Made by a program: the position numbers and the translations under genes. Under the pieces are notes generated by a model. That model saw nothing but the letters and a program-made list of their open reading frames with translations. It was not told where the DNA came from and ran no database searches. From assembly GCA_947585745.1 (NCBI GenBank), contig CANPXF010000001.1:124001-188000 (forward strand): 64,000 bases of DNA, in the 5' to 3' direction. Each line of letters begins with the position of its first letter. Position 1 is the stretch's first letter. Positions 1 through 7,833 of this stretch are shown here, in pieces. The DNA comes from an uncultured Clostridia bacterium. Lineage in GTDB: Bacteria; Bacillota; Clostridia; Oscillospirales; Acutalibacteraceae.

Positions 1-433
1 CGTTCGTACCTATAAAATTCAGATTTTCTATTACAAAATATTCGGCGAAATAGTCGTAATATCCGTCTTTCAGATACGGACTTCCGTCGGGGTTATCCAT
101 AAAAAAGCCTGACATTGCCGTATCTGAATATCCCCGGGTTATATAGTTATCGTTTCCGTTTAACGCCTCGGCGTTCGCAACGATTGAGAACGAATTTCTC
201 GGCTGTCCGAGGCTTCCTAACCCTATAAATGCTCCCGTAGCGAATAAAATCAGCGCGAGGGTGACGGCAATCGGTTTTAAGCTAAAAGCGGACTTTCTTT
301 TCCTTTTATTGTATTTTTCATTTTTCATATCCTCTTTTGCCTGATACATCTTTGCGGATAAAATGTTTTTCTGCTCACGGCTAAGACCTATGGAGTCGTT
401 TTCCATTTTATATTTGTTTACATCAAATGTCAT
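1..433 (-). CDS. anti-sigma factor-like membrane protein, 3' end outside window
   Basis: The frame is open from an ATG at 431-433 to the window edge (about 144 residues visible). A charged cytoplasmic N-terminus (about residues 1-48) is followed by one hydrophobic segment near residues 50-70 (PIAVTLALILFATGAFIGL) and then an extracytoplasmic part. The ATG overlaps the end of the upstream sigma gene by 11 bases, a coupling typical of ECF sigma/anti-sigma pairs. By position and topology it should hold the sigma factor at the membrane until a signal releases it. No specific DUF can be assigned because the C-terminal sensor is missing. The pair assignment is strong; the protein family is uncertain. 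Confidence 0.7.
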   Translation of the reverse strand, partial: MTFDVNKYKMENDSIGLSREQKNILSAKMYQAKEDMKNEKYNKRKRKSAFSLKPIAVTLALILFATGAFIGLGSLGQPRNSFSIVANAEALNGNDNYITRGYSDTAMSGFFMDNPDGSPYLKDGYYDYFAEYFVIENLNFIGTN

Positions 434-923
434 TGTAATGCTCCCTTTCTAAAATTATTTTGAGCTTTTCCCTGCCCCGCGCAAGCCTTTGCTTTACCGC
501 CGAGCGGGAAATTTTGAGGACCTTTGAAATTTCGTCTGTTTTCATATCCTCATAGTAGTGCAAATATATTACGGTACTGTATTTTTCGGAAAGCTTTCCA
601 ACGGACTGCAACAGGGTTAAGTCCCTGTAATTCTGATTAAACTCAAGATTTTCAGCCTCGCTTAAACTTATATCTCGGTTTCTGCACGCCTTTTTCATCA
701 AATCTTTTGAGCAGTTGACGGCTACCCGTATAAGCCACGCCTTGAGATGTTCCTTGTCCTTAATTTTGTCCGTGTTTTTTATAAGACGTATAAAAACCTC
801 CTGACAAACGTCGAACGAGTCCTGTTCATTGTGAGTTATATTCAGAGCTATTCTGTAAATGGTGTCGGAATATTCATTTACAGCCTCTTCGATAAAATTA
901 TCAGCGCTAAACAATTTCATCAT
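423..923 (-). CDS. ECF-type RNA polymerase sigma factor
   Basis: This 166-residue protein has region 2 at about residues 15-80 (DVCQEVFIRLIKN, then HLKAWLIRVAVNCSKDL) and region 4 at about 105-160 (YEDMKTDEISKVLKISRSAV, a helix-turn-helix). Regions 1.1 and 3 are absent, as in ECF sigma factors. The ribosome site AAAGGAGG at 929-936 serves either of two adjacent ATGs (921-923 or 918-920). It overlaps the anti-sigma gene and probably forms an autoregulated operon, since a candidate ECF promoter lies just upstream. Its targets are not visible, though the divergent secreted CAP-protein gene is a neighbour. Confidence 0.9.
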   Translation of the reverse strand: MMKLFSADNFIEEAVNEYSDTIYRIALNITHNEQDSFDVCQEVFIRLIKNTDKIKDKEHLKAWLIRVAVNCSKDLMKKACRNRDISLSEAENLEFNQNYRDLTLLQSVGKLSEKYSTVIYLHYYEDMKTDEISKVLKISRSAVKQRLARGREKLKIILEREHYNDI

Positions 924-943
924 CTTTCCTCCTTTGTAAATAA

Positions 944-968
944 CACGAACAACTCTTCCAAAAAGTTA
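944..968 (-). promoter_or_regulatory. candidate ECF-type autoregulatory promoter
   Basis: Reading the minus strand, GTAAC (-35 AAC motif at 965-967) is followed by 17 bases and CGTG (944-947). This matches the general AAC-N16/17-CGT layout of ECF promoters. Transcription would start just ahead of the ribosome site of the sigma gene. It is a single site with no second copy for support. Confidence 0.4.
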
Positions 969-972
969 CTTT

Positions 973-1640
973 TATATATCCACGTCAGACATTGCAGTCC
1001 CTATCTGACGGTTCATCTCCCCCAGATGTTTTTGCCCCTGTCTCGCTTTGGATAGTAAGGACAGGTTCTGCGGTATGCTTTTTAAATTTTTTAAAAACTT
1101 TTCCGCTCTATCTTTTTTGAATAGGAAATAAAAGTTAACCTCTAAATCTAATTCTTAATTTTTAATTTTTAATTCTTAATTTTTTACCCGTGCAGTCCCT
1201 CTCTGACGGTTCATCTCCCCCAGATGTTTTTGCCCCTGTCTTGTTTTGGATACAGAGGACAGGTTCTGCGGTATGCTTTTTAAAATTTTTAAAAACTTTT
1301 CCGCTCTATCTTTTTTGAATAGGAAATAAAAGTTAACCTCTAAATCTAATTCTTAATTTTTAATTTTTAATTCTTAATTTTTTACCCGTGCAGTCCCTCT
1401 CGGACAAATCATATCCCCCATACAATTGTACCTCTGTCTTGTTTTGGATAGAAAGGATAAAGTTGTGCGAAAAATCGTTATATATTAATATTGAAAATTT
1501 TACTTACATTTTTCTACCGCAGAACCTGCCCTCTCTATCCAAAGTAAGATAGAGGAAGAAAGGTTTGGGGGATATGCTTTTTAGAGAGGGACTGCAATGT
1601 CTGACGTGGAGATATAAAAATTCTTAATTTTTAAATATTA
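973..1640. repeat. DIR repeat block: three forward copies plus one inverted copy
   Basis: Forward cores lie at 973-1080, 1186-1279 and 1386-1476, and an inverted core at 1514-1618. The first two are almost identical over about 200 bp including the AT tail (TTAATTTTTAATTCTTAA type). The third forward core runs through a linker at about 1477-1513 into the inverted core, making a composite inverted repeat. The block fills the intergenic region between the divergent sigma and CAP genes. Short reading frames in it are repeat artefacts. Confidence 0.9.
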
Positions 1641-1656
1641 AGCCATATATTACTTG

Positions 1657-1685
1657 TTGAATTTCTCATTTTATTATCATATAAT
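1657..1685 (+). promoter_or_regulatory. sigma-A-type promoter of the CAP-domain gene
   Basis: TTGAAT at 1657-1662, 17 bases, then TATAAT at 1680-1685. It sits 22 bases before the start codon at 1708, just downstream of the repeat block. Confidence 0.7.
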
Positions 1686-1707
1686 TAAAGATAAAAGGAG
1701 AGATTTT

Positions 1708-2964
1708 ATGAAAAAGATAACAAAACCGCTTGCGGTTATTTTATCATTATTAATTCTTATGTGTTCGTTCGCTGTTTCCGTTTCGGCCGCGGACAGCGTT
1801 GAGGTTAAAGGCAATTTTGACTACAATAACGCGTCTGAAATGCTTAGACTGGTAAACAATTTAAGAGCGGAAAACGGCGCGGGAAAACTTGAAATGGATA
1901 TGACTCTCGTTAATCAGGCGATGATACGCGCGGCAGAATGCGCGGTGTCGTTTTCTCATACAAGACCGAACGGCAAAAGCTGGAGTACATATACAAGTTG
2001 GGAAATGACAGGCGCCGAAAATATATCTATGGGATACTCAAGCGCTCAGTCGTCTGTAAACGGATTTTGGAATTCCGAGGGACATAAGAGAAATATGCTT
2101 GATTCGAGCTTTACCAAGGTAGGTATCGGCTGTTTTATTTCCTCAAAAGGTACTTATTATTGGGCGCAGGAGTTCAGCGCGGGCGCGGTAAGAGAGAAAT
2201 TTTCCGAAAACGGAACACGCCCCGTAAGGGTCAATGTAGCGCTCCAAGGCGATAATACAACTGTTGAATTTTTGGACAGTTCCGAGGAACCGTCAAAAAC
2301 AGCTCCCACAACGCCTGAAAACACTAAACCGCAGACAAAACCGACAGAGACTGAAGGCACCAAACCGTCGCAGACAAAGCCGACAGAGCAAAAAAATACT
2401 AATCCCTCGCAATCAACTCCAACCGTACCTAAAGTTACCGAGCCGACCCAAAAAATTCCCGAAATAGCTTCGGTAAAGCTTTCAAAAGAAAATTACGTCT
2501 ATAACGGAAAGAACTGCACGCCCTCGGTAACAGTAAAGGATAAAGACGGAAAGAGCATTTCTCCCGAATATTATGTAGTATTTTATCCGAAATACCGTTC
2601 AAAGGTCGGCAGATACAGCGTAAAAGTGTTGTCAATGGCGGATAGTAAATTTTATACCGCAGGCTTTACAATTAACCCGAAAGCTACAAAGATTAAATCA
2701 GTTTCCGCGTCTAAGAAAAAGCTAAGCGTAAAATGGAGCAAGGTAAAAAAAGAAATTTCGGGTTACAAAATTATGTACTCGACCAAGAAAAATTTTAAAA
2801 GCTGTACCAAAACTCTAACAGTCGGTAAAACAAAGACGTCAAAGACGATTAAGGGACTGAAAAAAGGAAAGAAATATTACGTTAAGGTAAGAACCTATAA
2901 AAAAATAAACGGAAAGTGTTATTATTCAAGCTGGTCTGCCTCAAAGTCTAAAAAGGTTAAATAA
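1708..2964 (+). CDS. secreted CAP/SCP-domain protein with C-terminal FN3-like domain
   Basis: The start at 1708 has the ribosome site AAAGGAGAG at about 1694-1702; an in-frame codon at 1654 lacks one. The protein is 418 residues. A signal peptide (MKKITKPLAVILSLLILMC...SVSAA) is followed by a CAP domain at about residues 35-155 with HTRPNG, GAENISMG, WNSEGHKRNML and WAQEFS, the usual family signatures. Next come a Thr/Pro-rich linker with PTETEGTKPSQ-type repeats (about 190-250), a short beta-rich segment, and an FN3-like module near 330-418 (SGYKIMYSTKKNFKS, KKGKKYYVKVRTYK). CAP proteins are secreted and of varied, often unknown, function. The stalk and FN3 module suggest display at the cell surface. 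Confidence 0.9.
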   Translation: MKKITKPLAVILSLLILMCSFAVSVSAADSVEVKGNFDYNNASEMLRLVNNLRAENGAGKLEMDMTLVNQAMIRAAECAVSFSHTRPNGKSWSTYTSWEMTGAENISMGYSSAQSSVNGFWNSEGHKRNMLDSSFTKVGIGCFISSKGTYYWAQEFSAGAVREKFSENGTRPVRVNVALQGDNTTVEFLDSSEEPSKTAPTTPENTKPQTKPTETEGTKPSQTKPTEQKNTNPSQSTPTVPKVTEPTQKIPEIASVKLSKENYVYNGKNCTPSVTVKDKDGKSISPEYYVVFYPKYRSKVGRYSVKVLSMADSKFYTAGFTINPKATKIKSVSASKKKLSVKWSKVKKEISGYKIMYSTKKNFKSCTKTLTVGKTKTSKTIKGLKKGKKYYVKVRTYKKINGKCYYSSWSASKSKKVK

Positions 2965-2966
2965 TG

Positions 2967-2998
2967 TAAGAGCTGTTCAAACGAACAGCTCTTATTTA
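2967..2998 (+). terminator. intrinsic terminator after the CAP gene
   Basis: A perfect 12-bp stem (TAAGAGCTGTTC / GAACAGCTCTTA) with loop AAAC, starting two bases after the stop codon and followed by TTTAT. Confidence 0.85.
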
Positions 2999-3029
2999 TC
3001 AGATGTCTTTTATATAATTTTTTAATCAG

Positions 3030-3590
3030 ACGTTTTCTTTAATAAAAAGCCTACAGCAGAACCTGTCCTCTTTATACAAAACAAGACAGAGGCAGAAACG
3101 TTTGGGGGAGATTAATTGTCCGAGAGGGACTGCACGGACTGATGTAGAGATATAAAGAATTAAAAATTAAAAATTAAGAATTAAGAATTAGATTTAGAGG
3201 TAAGCTTTTAATTCCTTTTCAAAATAGATTTAGAGGAAAAGTTTCTAAAAAGTCTAAAAAGTCTACCGCATAACCTATCCTCTTTATACAAAACAAGACA
3301 GAGGCACAGAGGTTTGGGGGAGATGAATTGCCAGATAGGAGCTGAAATGTCTGATGTGGAGATATAAAGAATTAAGAATTAGATTTAGAGGTAAGCTTTT
3401 AATTCCTATTCAAAAAAGATGGAAAAGAAATGTTTGATAGAATTAAATTTTATTCTATCACACGTTTTATTTAATAAAAAGTCTACCGCAGAACCTGTCC
3501 TCTCTATCCAAAACAAGACAGAGGCAGAAACGTCTGGGGGATATGAATTGTCCGAGAGGAACTGCAATGTCTGATGTGGAAGTATAAAGA
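3030..3590 (-). repeat. DIR repeat block: three inverted copies
   Basis: Minus-orientation cores lie at 3047-3156, 3260-3368 and 3479-3588, separated by AT-rich tails (AATTAAGAATTAGATTTAGAGG type). The last core ends two bases from the stop codon of the minus-strand deacetylase gene and is in the sense of that gene. An extra module at about 3433-3484, with a GATAGAAT/ATTCTATC hairpin followed by CACGTTTTATTTAATAAAAA, recurs near 48836 and 61330. Confidence 0.9.
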
Positions 3591-5012
3591 TTATTTGGCG
3601 CTTACGTATTGGACACCGGGTACGGGAGCCTCGCCTCTTTTTGCGTACATAAGCTCTCTGCACGTTACGAGCTGATAACCCTTTTTAATGAGCTTCGGGA
3701 CAATTTTCTTGACCGCGTCGGCGGTAGAGTTGTAAATTTCGTGCATAAGGATTATATCTCCGTCTTCAACATTATTTATGACGGAATTATAAACCTTAGA
3801 GGCGTCCTTAGAGAGCCAGTCCTGCGTATCTATCGACCAATAATAAAGGGGCATATTTTCGCGTTTACATTCCTCGCGGATTAAATCGGTTGTCATACCG
3901 CCCGGTGAGCGGAACGCGGTCGGATATTGTCCGCATATTTTATAAATCGCGTTAGAGGCTTTGCTTATGTCAGACGTGGTAACATTTTTGCCGTAATGAA
4001 CGTGATTCCAGCTATGGTTGGCAAGCTCCATACCGAGGCTGACTTTTCGTTTGATGTTTTCAGGGTGGTCCGCGGCGTTTTTGCCGACCATAAAAAATGT
4101 TGCCTTAGCGTTGTATTTTTCAAGAACATCAAGTATTTTATCAGACGCTCCGTTGTAGCCGGGGCCGTCGTCAAAGGTGAGAGCGACCATTGGCTTGTTC
4201 GGGTCAATATCGCTTCTGAGCACAAAATTTTCCTTGATATAAGTTATATTCGCGTCGCTCCAATGACTTTTAGCGGTGGTTTCACCGTGTTTTATAATCA
4301 CGCGTATTCTTACGCCGTATGCCTCGGCTTTATCAAGATTTGTTAAAACAAGCTCGGGATTTTTTGAAGGTTTAACCGTCTTTGTTTTTGCGTTTTTAAA
4401 ATTTTTATCCGTACCCTCTGTGTACTGGATTTTATATTTTTTCGCATTTTTAACGCTTTTCCATTTAAGCGAGAGCGTACCCTCTTTGTTTGAGTTACAT
4501 TCGGTAAACGAGGGGGCTTTCGGCAGAGTAAAGATGTCAACCGCGCGTTTTTCGCTTTCAAGCGAGCTGTGGTCCTTAACAGCGGTTACACAAAGAGTGT
4601 AGTCGGTCTGCGGATTGAGATTTTTAACAGTATATTTGTTGGTTTTTTTAACGGCGGTTACCTTTTTAAAATCCTTTTCATCAACGGCTTTTTTATATAT
4701 GATATAACCGTCTGCGTCCGACACCTTTTTCCATTTGAGGGCAACGCCGTTTTGAGTGACGTTTAAGGCTTTAAGATTTTCGACGGGAGAAAGCTTGGGA
4801 GTAAAAACGTTCCAAACCGTAACTCCCGCAAGCATAACAATAATCGCAACCACAAGCACAAGTCCGTAGTGCGGTCTTGCGCTTTTTCTTCTGTTATATG
4901 AATTGTAGTAGTTTCTGTTTCGGCGGGGGCGTTTGCGAGGATTTCTGTTGCCGTAGCCCGAGGGCGCGTACCCGCTTTTCTCAACTTTTAAGTTTATGTA
5001 TTTTACTTCCAT
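3591..5012 (-). CDS. membrane-anchored FN3 / polysaccharide deacetylase (NodB-type) protein
   Basis: The protein has 473 residues. A basic cytoplasmic N-terminus is followed by a membrane segment near 49-68 (GLVLVVAIIVMLAGVTVW), two FN3-like modules at about 75-165 and 170-265, and a NodB homology domain from about 280 to 455. The NodB motifs are present: TFDDGP (motif 1 with both Asp), HSWNH (His-x3-His metal site), RSPGG, DTQDW and LMHE. It should deacetylate an N-acetylated cell-wall or surface glycan outside the membrane in a metal-dependent manner. The substrate (peptidoglycan or another polymer) cannot be told from sequence. The gene stands alone, with a DIR repeat at its 3' end. Confidence 0.92.
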   Translation of the reverse strand: MEVKYINLKVEKSGYAPSGYGNRNPRKRPRRNRNYYNSYNRRKSARPHYGLVLVVAIIVMLAGVTVWNVFTPKLSPVENLKALNVTQNGVALKWKKVSDADGYIIYKKAVDEKDFKKVTAVKKTNKYTVKNLNPQTDYTLCVTAVKDHSSLESEKRAVDIFTLPKAPSFTECNSNKEGTLSLKWKSVKNAKKYKIQYTEGTDKNFKNAKTKTVKPSKNPELVLTNLDKAEAYGVRIRVIIKHGETTAKSHWSDANITYIKENFVLRSDIDPNKPMVALTFDDGPGYNGASDKILDVLEKYNAKATFFMVGKNAADHPENIKRKVSLGMELANHSWNHVHYGKNVTTSDISKASNAIYKICGQYPTAFRSPGGMTTDLIREECKRENMPLYYWSIDTQDWLSKDASKVYNSVINNVEDGDIILMHEIYNSTADAVKKIVPKLIKKGYQLVTCRELMYAKRGEAPVPGVQYVSAK

Positions 5013-5159
5013 TGTTTTCTACTTCCAATAAAATTAACAAATAGCTTACCTTATATTTTAATAAAAAATTGGTAAAATTGCAATACCATTGTTGTAAAAA
5101 AAGATGGAAAGAGGAGGAAAGCAAGAATAAAGCTACTGCAATATACCGATTTTTAGAAT

Positions 5160-5963
5160 TTACCCCAGCATAACGTCTAATAACATCATAACCGCGAAGC
5201 CCGAAACTATACCCATTGTCGCAAAGTACGGGTGGGTGTCTTTATTCTGCTGACATTCGGGGATAAGCTCGTGAACCGCAACGAGTATCATACATCCCGC
5301 CGCGAAGGATAAGGCGTACGGCAGAATTGTCTGAATGTAAATTACGGCAAGCGCTCCGATTACGCCCGCAATCGGCTCGACAAGTCCCGACGCCTGCCCT
5401 ATGAGAAAGCTTCTTGTTCGGGAATAGCCCTCTCTCCTGAGCGGAATAGAAATTGCCGCGCCCTCGGGGAAGTTTTGCAGACCTATTCCGACAGCGATTG
5501 TAATTGCGCCCATAAGCTTTTCGGGCGAGAAATTATCTCCCTGTAAAGCGCCGAACGCTACGCCTACCGCCAAACCCTCGGGAATATTATGGAGAGTTAT
5601 TGATAAAACGAGCATAATAACTCTGTTTAAATGTTCGTTGTGAGTTCCCTGATTTACATAGACCTTCCTGCGCGAGAATGTTACGATTTTATCCGAGGAC
5701 CACATAAATACGGCGCCGAAAAGAAAGCCGACTGTCGCTACAAAATAAGCGGGAAGCGCCGAGTATTCTTCGGCGCGTTCTATCGCGGGCTGTAAAAGCG
5801 ACCAGAAGCTTGCCGCAATCATAACGCCCGAAGCGAAGCCGAGCATCAAATTAAGGACCTTTGAGCCGGGCGACTTAAAAAACACGACAGTTCCCGCGCC
5901 TAAGGCCGTAACGAACCACGTTCCGAGCGTCGCAACCAACGCGTATATAATAAGGTTATTCAT
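5160..5963 (-). CDS. ZIP family metal transporter
   Basis: The start at 5963 (MNNLIIYALVA) is preceded by AGGAGG with 6-base spacing; an upstream in-frame ATG falls on top of the ribosome site and is less likely. The protein is 267 residues with about eight membrane spans. Metal-path motifs HNIPEG (TM4) and NFPEGAA (TM5) are present, and SGLVEPI matches ZupT-like members. It is expected to import divalent cations such as zinc, iron or manganese across the cytoplasmic membrane. No metalloregulator site is evident. Confidence 0.92.
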   Translation of the reverse strand: MNNLIIYALVATLGTWFVTALGAGTVVFFKSPGSKVLNLMLGFASGVMIAASFWSLLQPAIERAEEYSALPAYFVATVGFLFGAVFMWSSDKIVTFSRRKVYVNQGTHNEHLNRVIMLVLSITLHNIPEGLAVGVAFGALQGDNFSPEKLMGAITIAVGIGLQNFPEGAAISIPLRREGYSRTRSFLIGQASGLVEPIAGVIGALAVIYIQTILPYALSFAAGCMILVAVHELIPECQQNKDTHPYFATMGIVSGFAVMMLLDVMLG

Positions 5964-6009
5964 CTCATACCTCCTACACACATTATATTAAGAGGGGGGT
6001 AATATGTGA

Positions 6010-6300
6010 GAGGCAGAGGATGGATTAAGAATTAAAAATTAAGAATTAAGAATTAGATTTAAAGGTAAGCTTTTATTTCCTTTTAAAATCGGATTTAGAG
6101 GAAAAGTTTCCTAAAAGCCTATATTAACAGAAAAATTAATCTCCCTATCTGAAGTTAGATAGGGAGAAAACTTACATATAAAGATTTTTCGCTGAACCTG
6201 TATTCTCTATCCAAAGTGAAATAGAGGCAGAAACGTCTGGGGGAGATGAATTTTCCGAGAGGGAATGCACGGAATGATGTGGAAAAACTAAAAATCTGAT
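6010..6300 (-). repeat. DIR repeat with hairpin module, overlapping the 3' end of ribF
   Basis: From left to right this block holds an AATTAAGAATTA tail (about 6027-6055), a GATTTAAAGGTAAGC segment, the hairpin module CTCCCTATCT...AGATAGGGAG at 6141-6166, and a core at 6190-6300. The core runs into ribF: the last seven sense codons and stop of that gene (YISSSDF-stop) are made of the repeat's start sequence. Confidence 0.85.
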
Positions 6301-7202
6301 GAGGAAATATAAAAAACAGAGGTTTGGGCGTCGTGTTTTATCGCTTTTTTGAGGTCGTCAATGCTGTCAAACTTTTTCTCGGAACGTATAAATTCAATAA
6401 GCCTCACGTCTACCGTTTTGCCGTATAGATTTCCTCCTTTAAAAAGCGGGAGCCACGTTTCGCAGTTCGGGCTGTTTTCAGCGCTGACTGTCGGCTTTAC
6501 TCCTATGTTAGTGACGCCGATATGCTCCTTTCCGTCAATCGTTACGAGCGATGCGTAAACTCCGAATTTAGGGAGCAAAATACCTTCCTCGAAATTAAGG
6601 TTAATTGTGGGCGTGTCCATAGAGGTCCCGAGATGAGAGCCTTCGACCGACGCTCCCCTTATCCCGAAATTGTAGCCGAGGAGCCTGTTCGCTGTTTTTA
6701 TCTCGCCTTTTCTCAGCAAATTTCTGATTTCGGTTGAGGAAACTACAGCGCCGTCAATTTTTACGGGCTCGCATACCTTAACGGCTATATTTTCCTTTTC
6801 GCAAAGCCGTTTAAGCTCGTTTGTATCGCCCTTGCCGAGCTTTCCGAAACGGTAGTTAAATCCGCAGAAAACTTCTTTCGCGTTAAAAACACCGCGAAGA
6901 ATTTCTTTTACGAAGGTTTCGGGCGATTTGTTTTTAAGCTGTTCAAAATCAAGAATGTAAAGAACCTCGATTCCGAGACTTTCAAAAATTTTAATTTTAT
7001 CGTCTGAGGTTGAAAGACGCGCGTTTATGTCCTTTGACTTCGGAGTTTCGGAAAAGGTGAAAACGGCGGGCGTAAGCCCGCGGCTTTTGCTTTCAACGGC
7101 AAGCTTTAAAACGGCTCTGTGTCCGAGATGAACTCCGTCAAAATATCCGAGCGCAACCGCCGTAGGCTTGCCGGAATGTGTTAAATCACGAAAAATGCGC
7201 AT
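6288..7202 (-). CDS. ribF: bifunctional riboflavin kinase / FAD synthetase
   Basis: The start at 7202 (MRIFRDLTHSGKP) has AAAGGAG 8 bases upstream. The protein is 304 residues. The FAD synthetase domain (about 1-150) has the nucleotidyltransferase signature ALGYFDGVHLGHRAVL and SSTEIRNLLRKG. The riboflavin kinase domain (about 175-300) has GTSMDTPTINL and GVTNIGVKPTV. It makes FMN from riboflavin and then FAD. It lies 27 bases after the Nudix gene, probably in one transcript. The C-terminus (YISSSDF) is encoded by an invading DIR repeat, so the native end has been replaced. Confidence 0.95.
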   Translation of the reverse strand: MRIFRDLTHSGKPTAVALGYFDGVHLGHRAVLKLAVESKSRGLTPAVFTFSETPKSKDINARLSTSDDKIKIFESLGIEVLYILDFEQLKNKSPETFVKEILRGVFNAKEVFCGFNYRFGKLGKGDTNELKRLCEKENIAVKVCEPVKIDGAVVSSTEIRNLLRKGEIKTANRLLGYNFGIRGASVEGSHLGTSMDTPTINLNFEEGILLPKFGVYASLVTIDGKEHIGVTNIGVKPTVSAENSPNCETWLPLFKGGNLYGKTVDVRLIEFIRSEKKFDSIDDLKKAIKHDAQTSVFYISSSDF

Positions 7203-7229
7203 CGTATCGGCTCCTTTCGTTAATATCAA

Positions 7230-7778
7230 TTAAATCTTCCCGGAGCTTAACAGCATTTGGAGCTTTAAAACCGCAATCTGAGTTTTTGCGTCGGGAATAC
7301 AGTTGTTTAAAACCATTTCGACCGCCTTATTAAGCGGGATTTTTTCGACATTCAAAAATTCGTCATCATCGGGAGATTGCTCCCCGATTGATTTAACCTT
7401 GCAGGCATAAAGATGAATAATTTCGTTCGTGTAGCCTGTGCTCGGGTACATCGCTCCGAGGGAGATAAAGCTGTAGCCCTCACAACCCGTTTCTTCTTTC
7501 AGCTCCCTCTTTCCGTTTTCGAGAACCGTAAGTCCCTTTTCGAGCTTGCCCGCGGGAAGCTCCAGCGTAATTTCCTTGTAAGGGTAGCGAAACTGCCGAA
7601 CAAAATAGAGGTTATTATCCTTGTCGAGAGGGGCAACGCAAACTCCGCCGACGTGCTTTACAACCTCACGGCTTGCCGTGTTGCCGTCGGGAAGCTTTAC
7701 TTCGTCAAGGAGAATACGCAGGATTTTTCCATCGAATATTGTTTTGCTGTTCAATGTCTTTTCAGAAAGATTGTCCAT
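7230..7778 (-). CDS. Nudix hydrolase, ADP-ribose pyrophosphatase type
   Basis: The protein has 182 residues. The fold resembles ADP-ribose pyrophosphatases (VRQFRYPYKEITLELPAGKL, then the Nudix helix KRELKEETGC). The Nudix box keeps the metal-binding REL-x-EE core, but the first conserved glutamate (G-x5-E) is a leucine (GKLEKGL). Likely substrates are ADP-ribose or other nucleoside diphosphate sugars. The ribosome site GAGGT overlaps the tail of the asnB terminator. It is followed by ribF. Confidence 0.9.
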   Translation of the reverse strand: MDNLSEKTLNSKTIFDGKILRILLDEVKLPDGNTASREVVKHVGGVCVAPLDKDNNLYFVRQFRYPYKEITLELPAGKLEKGLTVLENGKRELKEETGCEGYSFISLGAMYPSTGYTNEIIHLYACKVKSIGEQSPDDDEFLNVEKIPLNKAVEMVLNNCIPDAKTQIAVLKLQMLLSSGKI

Positions 7779-7788
7779 ATTTTACCTC

Positions 7789-7824
7789 AAAAAACGGGAG
7801 TCAACGTCAGCGCTGACCCCCGTC
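7789..7824 (-). terminator. intrinsic terminator after asnB
   Basis: On the minus strand an ACGGG...GTCA stem pairs with TGAC...CCCGT around GCGCTG and is followed by six T residues. It separates asnB from the downstream Nudix gene, which must rely on read-through or its own promoter. Confidence 0.75.
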
Positions 7825-7833
7825 GGCTTAACT

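Noticed and set aside
747..1055. Short open frames in repeat blocks (also 19224-19583, 48470-48688, 22873-23139) with similar peptides such as HCSP and LDREDRF
   Set aside because: They are translations of the DIR core, occur in both orientations, lack ribosome sites and are explained by the repeat.
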